56,760 nt of DNA from the NCBI GenBank assembly GCA_001579985.1, contig LRSR01012852.1, positions 1-56,760 of the forward strand, read 5' to 3'. This document shows, in pieces, positions 1 through 12,943 of the stretch; position 1 is the first letter of the stretch; every line of letters starts with the position of its first letter. The position numbers and the translations under genes are program-made. This DNA comes from Hypsibius dujardini (taxonomy: Eukaryota; Tardigrada; Eutardigrada; Parachela; Hypsibiidae). The notes beneath the pieces were generated by a model, which did no database searches, was not told the DNA's origin, and worked only from the letters and a program-made list of their open reading frames with translations.

Positions 1-3000
1 AGTGTCTGCGGGCATGAAAGCTTTATTGAACGGTTTTATAATAAACAACGGCTCTCGGACTCAATAAAACGTCATTTTGAGGTCTGAGTTAGCTGTCATG
101 AGCACCCCGATCAGCTTGGATGTGAAATAGTCTCAAAACTCTTTTGGAAAAAGTGCAGTTAGGTGACGGGACTCCCTGTTGGGTTTCTTGTTTGCATTCT
201 CAATCTTTCCTTTCAAATGCAGTCATGGGATGTTTAGATTCTGATTACGCAAGAGGAATTGACAGTGGCTGCAGCAGGTTGCAAGAAAGGTGTTTTTTGG
301 TATCCCCGCATTCAAAATTGCTGCCTGACTCTATTTGATTCCCACTCTAATTTTTCCTCCATTGATATTCCTTACCAAAAATGGTAAAATTCCTCAGAAT
401 TATAAGGTCAATTCGCATATTTAATTGTGTTTTTTACTCTGTTAGAACTATCTTCTTTGAGATTTTTAACGGTATTCTACCCAACAAATATATTGTCCGC
501 ATGCATCGGATATTTGAGGGAGGTAATGGGCTATTCGATCGTGCCATCTAATTGGGATTACTCAATGCATGAGTTAGGCATTTTTTTGTTGGAAGATCGG
601 ATCTCCAAAAAGGAGTTCTCCCACAGTGTGTAGCTTGGTAAACACGTGACCCCGTGTAGGCCTTCGCTGATTTGTGTCCTGACCCATCACATGCTAGGAT
701 AGGGTATGTAGTGGACTTTCATTCGCCAAACAACAAAACGAGTTTAGCGAGGGATTGAAATATGAAAAATTTATTAGATCGCTGGAGCGACAGAGGGACC
801 TGAATTCAGGTTCCTGGCCCGAAACTTTTCACCTGCCTCCGCACATTCAGTGGCTTTCATTTCAATAGAAGCATTGGTGAACAGACTTTTCAAAAACGTG
901 AATCCTATTTGTGCGGCCATCTGATTTGGAAGACTGTAGCGGCGCAAAGTTAGCCAAGGTGCCTGCTCGCGTGACTAGTCGCAGGCGTCATCGCCAAACA
1001 ATTTGAATTTTGCGGTTCCAAACCTTTGAATGGTTTCGCTACTGGCGATTAAAAAGCCCAGTGAATTCGCTTCGATTTTGTTCCAGATTTTGGGAAATGC
1101 AGCTCTACGGCAGGGAGAAATGAGCAGACGAATTTGAGTTTTGGACCCTAAACTTTGGACAGAGAGAAAAGCCGTTTTCCCGGACACGGAATTCAACTTT
1201 GACCCGTGCTGCGACTGTTCTCTCCAAAATTTGTTTTTTATATTTTCGGAAGGTATAATAGTTTAAGGTAATATCGGCTGTTTCAGATTTCATGTCAGAT
1301 CTAAATAAACAAAATTGCGAGGAGAATAAGATTGCGGACAGAATGTTGACAGGGAATCCGCTGTGTGTCTTCTTCCCCGAGCCGATTTATTTTTTCTTTA
1401 CCGAGCTGACCTACTTTTTTCATTATTTTTCCCTTACTCAACTGAGGTTCAGCTACTAGAAACAGGGCCTAATTACTTTCAATGCATGACCGACTCTTGG
1501 GAAAAATTTAGGTGACATTACTTTTTTAGGGGCCCTCATATCACTGACTCTCGCTCTCTCTCTGCCTGCCTACCCCTTGGGAATTATGAAGCACATGGAA
1601 TTATCAATAATGCCTTGCCTTGGATTGCTTACATTGCTTGCCTGTTAACGGGGGTGACTCGTCGTCCGCAGACAAGCAAGCAGCTCTCGTTTCTTTTGTG
1701 TTGTGTACTGGAGTTTGAGTGCGTATCTCGTATTTGGCGTACCCGTTTCACGGTAAACTAAGGGGAGACCTCTCTTTACAAATGTTGCCTGTGACTGTGT
1801 GATAGAGTTCGCTCTAGTAACGCTTTTAGGCTTTGTTTGCCTTACTGTGTGCGACCCCTTTTTCCCGTTTCACCCCACCATCTAACCATCTCTCTTTTTG
1901 CCTTTGTTTTGCAGATGATCCGGCTTGAAAGACTTGATTCGCGTTGTTGTCTGCCGCGGCTTCCGCTTGGACTATTATCATTTTGTCGCCTCTATTTTCT
2001 GGGGTGGGGGTTTCGTATTAATCAGAGAGAGTTGGCTTACATAGACGAGAGGAAGAAATGATGAGGAGCGGTAGCTCCGAAGTAAAAGGGAAGGGAAACG
2101 ATGAGAACCCAACACTACGGTAGAATGAAGAACTAAAATAGACTGACTAAGAAAAGACGCACACACTGTGAGCATATCCAGTATAGGGAACCGGTCGCGG
2201 CACACAGGCTCGCGCGGATAACAATCGCCCAGCCGAACACTTCCGGTTCGACTATATTTCTGACAACACACAAACATACAACAAACAAACACTCAAGTAC
2301 ATGAGCGGTAAGCAATGGCTACGTGGAGGACGATTGAAGTCCACCAGTCCAGTCATGAAACTACCCGCGACAATTTGTCTGACTGACTGGAATCTGGAAC
2401 TGGGATCTCTTTCCTCGGAGATTAGAGGATTTGTCTGAGAATTGGTTTTTTGTCTGTCTGTCTGTTTCACTGACTGACTGGATTCGTGACTGGAATTTCT
2501 ATTGAGCGGATCGTTTACTGCGCGTCTTGTGTCTCTGTCGGTGTGTGGGCGCATGACTGCAACCTGGGCGGAACTGATCATTTCTTGAAACCGGTGGGTG
2601 AGGTTTATGTCTTCGCGTTCCCATTGTTAAGTTTCGGAAGCTGCGTCGTGAGCTCGGACTGTTTTTGTTGATTGCTGTGGGATTTTTCTGACTGCGTGAC
2701 TGGCACGTGTTACAGTTTTCATCTACCTGCTTGTCTGTCTGACTTGACTGTCTGGAGGTGTAGTTGAATGCCTGTCGATCGGATTGACTGACTGTCTGTT
2801 TATCTACTTCACTGGCTGGCTGTCAAAATCGTTGTCTGCGTCTGTATCTTGCCTGATTGCCTGACTGGTTCATTGTCTGTCTGCAGTTATTCTCCCCTTC
2901 GGTGTCTGCCTGATCCTTTTTTATCATTTTGTGTAATGGTCGATTGATCTGAAGGGGTTTGGTGCCTATCTGTCTGTCTGTTTTTCTGTGTGTTTGATGT

Positions 3001-3157
3001 GTCTGCCTGCCAGTTTGTCTCTTTGTCATACTGTCTGGGCCTGCCTGTTTTTCATCAAGTTTACATTTAATTTCATTTCCCTGTTTAGGCTCCGTTTCCT
3101 TGGGTGTCTGGCTCTCTCCAGACATCGATCATCAATCCAAAGAAAACTGCTCCAAAA
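1..3157. other. Intergenic / 5' flank of the LRR gene, no supported gene
   Basis: No reading frame here has protein-like composition or a family match; all are short. From about 2440 to 3060 the plus strand is rich in CTGT and GACTG words, the same low-complexity material found in introns further right. A pyrimidine-rich stretch ending in TTTAG near 3088, 70 bases before the LRR start codon, could be the acceptor of an intron in that gene's 5' UTR. No promoter motif could be assigned. Confidence 0.5.
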
Positions 3158-6100
3158 ATGAGGGCAACGACGTTCCAACTAGACTTGTCCTTCCTTCTCC
3201 CTGCAGTATTCCTGAGCCTTGTTTGCCTTACCGGTGTGACCCGTGCCCTCTGTCCGCAGATGTGCATCTGCGACATTGACGAACGCGGTCGGTCGAGAAC
3301 ACGCTGCGAGAACGGCGACGTCAACATCCCCGCCAATCTAGACCTCAACTCCCTGGACCAGGATACCAAGGTGCTGATTGTGAGCAGCAGGAACCCGAGC
3401 CGACGGAACCAGTTCCAGCTTAACGGCAACATGTTCGCCAGTATGCGCTTCGAGGAGATTCACTTATCAAATTCCCAGTTGGATTTCATTGGGGACAGTA
3501 CTTTCATCTTGGTTTCCAATACGCTCCAGGTTGGCCACATAATAGTTGAAACTAAATTATGATAAATATTTTAAATAAAATAATTAAATTAGGTTTTTCT
3601 TTCAATTTAAGTTATTTCGTCTTATATTTTTATATAGTCCTCGGATATTTTTAATTACTTACCGAAAGTTTTGCTATATTTATTTTAAAGGAATGTTCAT
3701 GGTCACACAATATTTCTCTTTTTCGGTATTTATTTAATATATTTTTATTGTGCCTGAAGTACCGGAAGTCGCGTTGTGTTTGTGTTGGAAAATGAGAACA
3801 TTTTAGGTGTGCAAAATGATATGTTCATTCGAAAAATTTGTTAACCAAAATTATTTAATTTTAAATTTTTATTTAAATTTTGAAGAAATTTATATTTTTA
3901 TTCAAAGTTTTGGTTTAAATAATAAATAATAAATAATAAATACTAAATAATAAATAATAAACAATAAATAATAAATAATAAATAATATAGAAATATGTAC
4001 AGTGTGTTAGTAAGAGAATTTATTTCCTCAATCGTAAAAAAATGTTTAGTTTTAACAAGCCAACATTTTGTTCTTGCTTGTAGGTATTAAACCTGGCTGG
4101 CAATTCGTTGCTCATGCTGAATGAGAATAACTTTCGAAACCTCTCCAAACTGACACATCTACATCTGGACCACAACCGCATCCAGTCCGTGCATTCGGCC
4201 ATGTTCTCCTACCTGACTGGGCTCAAGACCTTGACGATCACCCACAACCTCATTAGTGATGTACCCCAACGGATGGGTCTTCAGTTGGGGAAACTCGAGG
4301 TGGGGCGACATGTCTTAGTTTATAGCGGGACAATATGCAGACAGAAAGAAGGACGGTCAGTTAGATAGGCAAATAAACAAACACAAAGGCAAGCAGATAC
4401 AGACCGACAGACAGACAGACAGACAGACAGACAGAAGGACAAACAGACAGGCAGATTAAATCAGACGTCACATGACCCTCTGACCCTTGTCTGGTTGTTC
4501 ATCTTCGCGCCCTTTTTTTCTGACTGCACTTCTCAGACACACGACCAGTTTTGTCTATATAAAGTTTAAGAATCAGCCGGACGCTTTCTGTCACACATTG
4601 CAAAGATAGTCTCGCTCGTGGCCACTTTGTGACCTCTTGCTGTTTAATGTCTGTTTGCCTGTCTTCCGTCAGTTCTTGATTTATAGAACAATTCTCTTAA
4701 AGTGTTTCTTGTTTGACTCGTTTTCTTGACTAACTGGTTTGGCTTACTTTCACCGCTAACGCCACCCACCCACTCACCCACCCACCTGTTACTCATGAAG
4801 CGATGACTAAAAAGTGACCTCTCCCGTTTCATTTGAAGGTTCTCGACATGAGTAGCAACCCGCTTGGAGTACCAGTCATCGGGGATGTCAAGCAGACTAT
4901 TCCCGAAAGTTTCTTCCAGGACTTTACCAATCTCCAAGTCTTAGGTATATGCTCGTGGACCTGTCTCTCCATCCTGTCTGTCTGCCAGCTTGTCTTTCGT
5001 CTTGACCTGTCATTCAATCTGTCCTCTGTCTGCCTGTCTTTCTTTTGTTCTGGCTGTCATTCTACCTGTTTGTCTGTCTGTCTGGTTGTTTACATGTCTG
5101 TTGGTCTCCGTCTTTCAGTCAGTATGTTTGTCTGTCTGTCCATCACTGCCTCTCTGTTTATCAGTTTGTCTGCCTGCCTGCATATTTGTCTGTCTGTCTG
5201 TTTGTTAACTGATTGGCTCTTTTTGCACAGGACTCGCTAACACCAGCCTGGACTCCCTCCCCTGGCCGGCTATCCAGAAATACAACCCTAACCTCCGCGA
5301 GCTGGACATGTCTGGTAACCGGATCGAGAGTATCCAGCCAAGTCAGCTGTCCCTGATCCGCAACCTCAATGTCATCCGTATCGGCAACAACCCCATCCGA
5401 GCGATCGCGCCTGGTGCCCTGTCTGGTCTCATTCTGAAGACGCTCGATCTGAGTGGTCTCCGTGCCGCCAACGTCCTCCCGCAGGGTGTCTTCCAGAATG
5501 TACGGATCTCCCATCTGGACGTGTCTAACACTGGCCTGCTGACTCTCGACCCGAACGTCTTCATGCCCATCTCGCAGGTACATCACCTTTGGTTTATATT
5601 ACTAATACATTGGCCCAATTTTAGCGTTTTAAAAAATTTATTTTTATTGTTTGTCTATGACCAGTGATAAAAATATTATTATAATATTAAATACAGTATT
5701 ATAACTTGAGTGCTTTTTAGTTTTGAAGTATAGCGACGCTATAGAACGGCTGTTTTTCTTGTTGCAGGAGCTGGAGGGACTGAATATCAGCGGTAATCCA
5801 GGATTGGTACTTCAGTCGAAGATGTTTATGGCGCTGCCGAATCTGAAGACACTCACCATGTCGCAGATGTCCAAATCCACCTTGCCACAGGACCTTTTCG
5901 CCCACGAAAATTACATTGGCTATTTGGACATGTCGAACAATCGGCTGCTGCAGCTGGATAATGAGTTCTTCCGACCGCTCGTCAATCTCCAGGTTGGTTC
6001 ACTTTCTGTCGCGGTGCCTCGGTGCTAATTATGTTGGAATCCAATTGGCAAGTTTAGAATAATATTTTATTCCATTTATTTTGGCCTTATTTTATGCAGG

Positions 6101-7047
6101 CCAAAATAAATAAAAATAAATTATGAACCAATCAAAAAAGCATATGTCAACTTTGAGTTTCACTTTGTTCAAAAGTCCTTTGCAAACAAAAAAATTTGGC
6201 TGCATCCGGTTATCGGCAAACGACCAATCTGGCACACACACCAATTAAATATGAGGGACTGTGCCCTTGATTTTTCAAAGGCAGAGCCCCTCGTATTTAA
6301 TTTCCGGTGTGCTGACGATGGCGGATCTCGCGTCTAGTGGCCCTCTCAACTCTTATAATTCGTATTGTCAGGCGTACTATGCTGACCCAACAATGGCCTG
6401 GAGAGGCTGTGCGCTCTCGTATTGTATTCTACGGGGCTTTACCGTTTTGTTGAGTTTCCACCTCTTTTGTTGCAGACATTAATCTTGGCGAACAACGAGC
6501 TGAACCGTGTGCCGGCCACCGTCGGCCTGCCAGGTCTCCGGGCATTGGATCTCAGCGCCAACAGACTGACAAACTTCCCCGACAGTCTCGTCAACACCTT
6601 TTACACACCCTCCTCCTTTATGAAGTCCCTCAGGCTCAATGGAAACCCCTGGAACTGTGACTGCGGTGTGGCCAGTCTCGGGAGATGGCTGGTGAGTAGG
6701 CATAGACAGACACACAGACAGATAGACACACAGACAGAGAGATAGACGGACAAACGGACAGACAGCTAGCCAGACAGCCAGGAAAAGACAGGCAGACAAG
6801 CAGACAGATAGAGAGAAAAAAAGAGAAGAAATATACCAAAAGATCTAAATTTGATCGTCTTCTTTATCTTTGCTAGGCAAGTCGAAGCGGAAATCCCGGT
6901 TACCCCGTGGTCTGTATCGGGAACGGCAATTTCACTTGCCCAGTCTGCTACAAACCCGCCGGCATGCGCAGCACCCCGCTCAACTTCCTCTCCCCACAGC
7001 TCCTGGAGACGTGTGAACACTGGTCCCCGTCTCATGCTTGGATTTGA
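3158..7047 (+). CDS. Secreted leucine-rich-repeat protein, 7 exons, about 550 aa
   Basis: Exons: 3158-3529, 4084-4299, 4839-4944, 5231-5577, 5768-5992, 6476-6691, 6877-7047; all junctions are GT-AG and phases match, giving 550 residues. The chosen ATG opens a signal peptide (hydrophobic core, then VTRALC). A cysteine cap CxxxCxC follows at the start of the mature protein (LRRNT-like). Exons 2-6 carry about ten to fifteen LRR units, with segments such as LRELDMSGNRI, LKTLDLSG and LRALDLSANRL. The C-terminal cap starts GNPWNCDCG and has later cysteines in exon 7 (LRRCT). No membrane helix or GPI-like tail is visible, so the product is probably extracellular. Such proteins bind ligands, matrix or receptors; the partner cannot be told. 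Several introns hold CTGT/ACAG tracts. I am sure of the LRR class, not of any orthologue. Confidence 0.9.
4395..4455. repeat. (ACAG)n tract in LRR intron 2
   Basis: Nearly perfect run of the tetranucleotide ACAG (about eight units) inside a longer degenerate stretch, within the intron between LRR exons 2 and 3. Confidence 0.9.
4965..5215. repeat. Degenerate CTGT tract filling LRR intron 3
   Basis: Plus-strand CTGT/CTGCC words fill the intron from about 20 bases after the donor to just before the acceptor at 5230. Reading it gives Ser-Val-Cys-Leu repeats, which are an artefact of the repeat. Confidence 0.85.
6075..6110. repeat. Perfect 12-bp hairpin in LRR intron 5
   Basis: TTTATTTTGGCC at 6075-6086 and its exact reverse complement at 6099-6110 flank a 12-base loop. 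It is probably the remnant of an inverted-repeat element. Confidence 0.7.
6244..6303. repeat. Short inverted repeat in LRR intron 5
   Basis: AATTAAATATGAGGG near the left end and CCTCGTATTTAATT near the right end are near-perfect inverted copies, and inner GTGCCC / GGCAGAGCCC words extend the pairing. It resembles a very small foldback or MITE relic. Confidence 0.5.
6698..6815. repeat. Degenerate ACAG tract in LRR intron 6
   Basis: ACAG/ACAGAT words begin about 8 bases after the GTGAGT donor of exon 6 and continue for more than 100 bases. Confidence 0.85.
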
Positions 7048-7051
7048 TTTG

Positions 7052-7057
7052 AATAAA
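7052..7057 (+). terminator. AATAAA polyadenylation signal of the LRR gene
   Basis: AATAAA lies 5 bases after the TGA stop, so the 3' UTR would be very short. Confidence 0.6.
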
Positions 7058-7709
7058 TAATACTCTTTCTTATACTGATATCTGTTGTATTAAATACGCG
7101 TATACGAAAAACCCAATTCTTAGCGTGTAATCAGTACCAGTAATAGCTGAATAGCTAAATATACATCATATACTGTACGGTACAGTGAGGCAGACGTATT
7201 ATTTAACTTTCCCAAACTTACTCGGGCGATTTTCAGAGACGGAATTCAAAACGTCTCCAATTTTTTGGGCAACTTTAAAAATTCGTATCCATTGTTGAGT
7301 TAGACACATAATTACCGATGAAAACTGTTTCTTGCACCACATTTGGTTCAAACATAAATCAAGCAATCGATGAGTTTCCATAGTGATCATAGGCTATGCA
7401 TGGATCGAACATGCAAGCACCGCTTGCCCTGGTGATCGCAATTATCAGTGGTAGTAGAATCTCGGCAGTTTGAATGTGAGAAAAATAGTCCATCTGCTAG
7501 TAATCCAGGTATGTTTCCACAAACAGTCAGCGCACAGCACAGAGCGTGGCTTAATCATCCGTACATCGCTGCAAAACAGAAGCAGAAAAAAGCACACCAC
7601 CGCATTAAATAAAAAATACACACCAAGGTATTCTAAAGCCGTTATGCCTTTTTCATGCAAACTTTAGATCCACAAATTCAACTTTCTACTGTGCTAAATA
7701 CATAAAAAG
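7058..7709. other. Intergenic, with a partial TIR-repeat end
   Basis: No gene was seen. At about 7214-7260, ACTTACTCGGGCGATTTTCA and the bases after it match the terminal inverted repeat of the element at 29482-29738, so one end of that family is present. No partner end was found. Confidence 0.5.
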
Positions 7710-9651
7710 ATGTCGGCTGAGCTGCGGCAATCCCTGGTCTTGGTGTTTATGTTCCTTAAGCTATCAAACCGGCGCTGGGGGAAGGACCGCAATGCGGCGC
7801 GAAGGAAACGCAAGGTGAATGTGGCGTGGAATGCGGAAACGGAACTGGTCAGCTCTGCTCAGCCTTGGGATGCTGCTTCGAGCATGCCCCGGACGGAATT
7901 GGCTTTCGCTGCTATCAACCCGGAAAAGTCAACGTCGGACCGGAATGTCCGGATTTTCCCACGAAAATTCACAAAATGTCACGACTGCAACGACACCGAC
8001 AACCCCGACGACGACCACAACCAAGCTGTCGCCGTCGGGGCTCTACAATTGCGGTCCCACGACGACCATAGCGTACTCATACGTCGAGAACGCAAAATGC
8101 CAGGTATCTTTTGACTGCAAAGTTATGTAATCATTCGAGGGGATGCTATGGGAATACGTTGAAATTTACGTCTGGCTTGTGTTAGAACTTCTTAATATCT
8201 CTTTAAGATACGTTACGATCTGTATTGATTGATTAGATAATTAAAATTAACGCTGCAGATTATTGCTTAACATAAACAAAGCGTAAATTTTTGTACGTTT
8301 CCTGGGAACATGCTGGTTTTGTTTTGACAGGCACAATTTTTTAGATTGAGAATCTTGAGCTGCATGACTTTTACGATTTACATTTTTTTCACCCAATACA
8401 TACTAATTATTTTGCTAATCGAGTACCCTTTGAAACGTGGCAAATTTATGATGAGCATTGATTTAAAGAATCAATCGACAAATACCGGTAAACTAAAGCA
8501 GTAGTTTCGATAAAATAGAAATAAGCTGGGAAAGAAACTGGGTCAGGTGTTTTATAGTTAGATAATTAGATTGGAACACAACAAATTATTTCACAAACGA
8601 ATGTAATAAATTGCATCCATTGATTTTCAGCCTACAATGGACTGATGGGCGAGGGATTCTGGGCGTCCCGCTAATTCCTGGTTCCAGGTTGTCTTAATTT
8701 TACCAGAAGCAGTGGCGCGCCGAGCTTTGGTTTAAGGGGGGTGTTTTTTATTGTATCCGAAATATTTCCGATAGAACGTAAGGGGGGAGTATTGCATGAC
8801 AATTCTCAATCATAGTGTTTTTCTCTAAATGGAGGACCCTGAGGGCATATTTTTTACTTTCAAGGGGGTTGTAAATCAACAAATCACCCCCCCCCCTCGG
8901 CGCGCCACTGACCAGAAGTGGTAACATGGATCATTACCAGTTATCAATGATGGGCGGCAATTTGGCCTTTCGCGTGGATGGGAAGGTGTGCTGGTCCACC
9001 GCTGCTAAAAGCACAGGTACAATTTATGTATTCGGGCATTTACTAAAAGCCATATGTACGGTTGGACTGGTTTTTTTTACACAGTTCATATTTTACTGCT
9101 TTTTCATACAACATCCAAAACCGATGCGGTATTAAGATTTCCTAAATTTGTAGCGGGGGAGGGATCAGTTTAAAATTGTGAAGTTGTTAACATGGCGGTT
9201 ATTCGTTATGTATGATAGCAAATATAATTACACAAGTCATATTTTTGAATCAGCTGAATAGAAAGTCTTATCTTTTGAAAATAAGTACGGCATATAAAAG
9301 GGTAAAAAGAGGATCCAATTGGTCTAGAGCATAGCTAAATTTCAGTATAACTAAATTTACATTAGAGTGAAAACGCAATTGCATTTTGATACTGTATATA
9401 ATGAGTTTCTACTGCCTTCTCCATAGGGACGAGGAAACGTGGCTTTCATGAGACGGAATAATGCCCTGGAAGTGTTGGATGACGCGTGCAACGTTCTGTG
9501 GACCAGCAAAAACGAGATGAGCAGCTTTGCAGCCCAATCGGCCCGCCAACAAGGAATGCTCAAGTTCAGGAAGTCTGCCCCAAGCCATTCAAAAGTCGGC
9601 TTCTGGATCAACGGAGGGTATCCCGGCCTCACCGGTTCTGTAACGGTTTAG
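7710..9651 (+). pseudogene. Trefoil / Thr-rich / bulb-lectin-like gene, copy 1, disrupted
   Basis: Exon-like blocks are 7710-8103, 8631-9016 and 9427-9651. They encode, in order, a signal-peptide-like start, a P-type trefoil-like motif (C spacing ending LGCCFEHAPDGIGFRCYQP), a Thr/Pro linker (TTATTPTTPTTTTT), and two strands resembling a bulb-type (B-) lectin: MMGGNLAFRVDGKVCWST and NALEVLDDACNVLW. The coding sense needs several frame changes: after the signal peptide (near 7775), after FPTKI (near 7970) and near the exon-2 donor. There is also an in-frame TAA before FLVPG, and a 201-bp MITE sits inside exon 2. Copy 2 downstream has the same domain order. The lesions indicate a pseudogene, though assembly errors could explain single-base shifts. 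The trefoil call is firmer than the lectin call, whose sugar-binding positions are degenerate. Confidence 0.6.
8710..8910. mobile_element. 201-bp hAT-type MITE with 8-bp target duplication
   Basis: The ends CAGTGGCGCGCCG and CGGCGCGCCACTG are perfect 13-bp terminal inverted repeats. The 8-base direct repeat ACCAGAAG flanks the element at 8702-8709 and 8911-8918. An 8-bp duplication and CAG...CTG ends fit the hAT superfamily. There is no coding capacity. Removing the element and one duplication rejoins the lectin exon in frame across the site. Confidence 0.9.
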
Positions 9652-10944
9652 AGCATTGAACGGGATTGTTACACATGCGTCAGATGTGTTGAACGTTGAG
9701 TGTAGTCTTAAATGAAATGACCCGTCTCACTTGCAGCAGCTGCGACATTGGCCGATTGCTTGTGCAACCTTTGACTACAAATTCGTTAGAATCAGCACAT
9801 CAGGTGGTATGGTAGCGACCATGTTTCCCTATTTGCTGTGACATTTACCATGACCTATTAATAACCATTCACATCCTGCAGCTGCACAGTGTGAAACATC
9901 TAATAAAGACTTCGTTCGTTGTATCTAGGAGCTCCTCTTTCCTACAACGTATTTCTTCTCCTGTCAATCATATGCATTCGAAGTAATGCCGAACGTTATT
10001 ATACTTCAGAACCAAAATGAAACACGGAAAATTGAATCGATTCAAATATTTTGCCCTTTTAATATAAATTCCTCAGTACTTATCCAGTACTCCAGTGATT
10101 CTTGGACATGGATATCCATTGCCACTCGCTGGACGGTGACACATACACGCACACATACGGTAGACATGCTCGAATTCAAAGCCCATGACAGGAAGAAACT
10201 TTACTTTCAAATCAATTCGCAGCAGTGATTTTTTTTAAATTTGCGGAGCGGAGCTACTGGACTTGTGCATTTATAGTCCTGATTAGCGGTACCGCATTTG
10301 CATTTAGATTTATTTAAAATAGAAGACGTGGTTCATTACTGATTTTCTCGGCGGAATCGTAAAAAGATCTGATAAAGAGGCATACACTGTATGTGACACT
10401 AAACCGAAGTAAAAACATTCGCCGTGGAGAGTGGACTAATTTCCTTGTCCGGGTACCTTGTGCACTCTCACTGCATTGTTGAAATCATTTCTGCGGATCT
10501 CTGCTTAACAGTAGAAGACCTTCCTATCTGATAGAGTGGACAGATCGGTACTCGCACGTACCGAGAGGAGGTTCGCCCAGATCTGCAGATCGTCCAACAG
10601 GCAGACCGACACAGAGATGACCTTTGATTGGGATGAAAAATCGTGCTGTCTTCGTGCTTCCCCATACATGTGTTTATTTAAAGATATACACAAACGATCG
10701 TGCTCGCGACAGCACGGTGAGGTACGGCACACTCGAGCACGAAGAGCTCAATCCAGGGGTAACAACTTTCGAAGCAATTCGGAGCAAAGTTCATGGGATA
10801 TTTAGCCGGAAAAAAAACACCGGAAAAAAACGACTTCTTTATCACGATTCATGTATGCCAAGGCGAGCGAACAGTTACCAGGTATACCTCAATGAATTAA
10901 TTCATTGCCTCGACAAAACTCCCTCACGGATAAATTTTTCCTAT
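9652..10944. other. Spacer between the two trefoil/lectin copies
   Basis: Only short frames without family features are present. AATAAAG at about 9901 may be the old polyadenylation signal of copy 1. No repeat structure stands out. Confidence 0.4.
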
Positions 10945-11221
10945 ATGGCAATAAGAGTAATGGCGGCGTTGAAATATCTCATTTTCGTGTTATTTCTCGT
11001 GCTGACTAAAAGTGAGTTGACTCTCGGGCAAGGTCCGCAATGTGGAGCGGAGGAAACGCAGGGCGACTGCGCGGTGGGCTGTAGAGACGGAACTGAAAAG
11101 GTCTGTGCCGCCCTGGGATGCTGCTTTGAGCAGTCCCCCGACGGGTTGAGCTTTCGCTGCTATCATCCCTGAAGGGTTAACGTCGGACCGGAATGTCCCG
11201 ATTTTCCCACCAAAGTTCCCG

Positions 11222-11392
11222 TCACCCCGACGACCACCCCGACCACCCCGACGACGACGACTCCAACGACGACCATCCCATCGACGACGACCCCGACGAC
11301 GACCACGATCACCCCGACGACGACGACTCCAACGACGACCATCCCATCGACGACGACCCCGACGACGACCACGACCAAGCTGCCGCCGTCGA
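11222..11392 (+). repeat. ACGACGACC minisatellite encoding the Thr/Pro linker of copy 2
   Basis: A unit of about 63 bp (ATCACCCCGACGACGACGAC and following) occurs twice in tandem, embedded in shorter CCGACGACC repeats. In the ancestral frame it reads as Thr-Thr-Pro, a mucin-like O-glycosylation stretch. Copy 1 has a much shorter tract, so the linker has expanded or contracted since duplication. Confidence 0.8.
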
Positions 11393-12802
11393 TGCTCTAC
11401 AATTGCGGTCCCACGACGACCATAACGTACCCATACGTCGAGAACAAAAAATGCCAGGTAATTAATTTCTTTCCAGGCTGTGTGTATGCTGCACGGTGGG
11501 ATGATGAATGGCACGGTCTCGAAAGCGCTGTGAAGTTGTCAACTGAAGTTGTCAAGTGAAATTTTTGAAGTTTAATGCGAGGTTTGTGAAATTCGTGAAA
11601 TTGAAAGAATTTTGCAATAAGTTACACAAAATCTCACCTCATATTTCTAATATTACAAGTTCTACAACATGAATACAAGATAAACTGTAAAAGTCGCAGC
11701 ATAAAGGGCGTGCATTTGTACTTGTACAATTTGGGCTTACTTGTAAATAACAGTTTTACGTTTTTGAAACGTTGTTTTGGAACGTAGATTTATTTGTTAC
11801 TAAAACAGAAAGGCACCCATCCACACAAAGCATGAGTTAATTTTCAATTGATCCTCAGCAGTTTCTTACAAACTCGTATTAAATCATAATAATAATAATG
11901 TGTACGGTCATGCTTTTTAGTAGAATACATTTTTTTATTCTGTTTTATTCATTCATTTCTGAATAGCCATGCAACTGCAATTATATGGGTGAGAATATTT
12001 TGTAATGTTTTAATATAGACAATCAGAATATATTTATAATCAAGGAGCGCTTTTTAATTTTCTGCTAACTCGGAAACATCAAATGAGTATTGACATACTG
12101 AATTTTGAATAATGAAATAATGATTTTAATTTTTATTATTATAAATATATGGTAATGCTTTTGGGTGAAACTTATTTCAAAATTCTTTTTATTTATTTTG
12201 CAAACTTCACAACGATTAGATCATGTCGTGATGAATTGATGATGACGTTCTACGCGTACATGCAAGAGCCAAAGCCAATGGTGAAGAGTCAGTCGGATCA
12301 AGTGATTGAACAGCGCATGCAAGCCCACGGATATGAGCGATGTAAGCAGATAATTATTCCGTTAATTCAATATTTTTATTAATATTTTAACAATGTTTTA
12401 ACAATATTTTTTTAAACAACATTTTATTCAATATTTTGTCAACAATCTTTCTTACAATATTTTATTCAGCATTTTTTTCTTACGGCAATTAAACATTTTT
12501 TCATTGCGTGGTACAATTTTCTGTCTTGCGCTGCATCAGTTATCTCTTACTCACTCGGTGCAGTTGCAATTTGTCGATTTGAAATTCTTCATAAAATGTT
12601 TTTGCTGACTTGCAGACTATACCAACTTCATGAGTACCGGTATTTTGCTGTCACGCAATTCCTTGTGCCGGGTTGTCGTGACCTGACCGGCAGTTACATA
12701 TATCAACGAGATATCAATGATGGGAGGAGACTTGGCGTTTCGTGTCGGCGGAAAGGTCTGCTGGTCAACGGCGACCAAAACGCAGGTACGAATGAGCACG
12801 TA

Positions 12803-12943
12803 CTGTACTGCCGCGATTATAATGGTCGGTTTTTGCACCTGAGCAGCACAATCGGCCTGTGTGTTGGCTGAGTGCCAACTCATCACAGAGGCACGTGTGA
12901 CGGAGGCGGGGCTTAACTGACCGTTATAATCGCGGCAGTACAG
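12803..12943. mobile_element. 141-bp TA-flanked MITE (Tc1/mariner-like size and target)
   Basis: CTGTACTGCCGCGATTATAA at the left and its reverse complement at the right form terminal inverted repeats of about 25 bp with one mismatch. TA dinucleotides flank both ends (12801-12802 and 12944-12945). There is no coding capacity. It lies 18 bases after the exon-2 donor of trefoil/lectin copy 2. Confidence 0.8.

Noticed and set aside
4990-5240. Ser-Val-Cys-Leu repeat proteins here and at 21842, 26053, 26281, 30951 and 32527
   Set aside because: They are translations of CTGT microsatellites in introns.
11163-11514. Frames rich in Val/Gly or Arg antisense to the Thr/Pro linker
   Set aside because: They are repeat-driven; the sense frame encodes the expected TTP linker.
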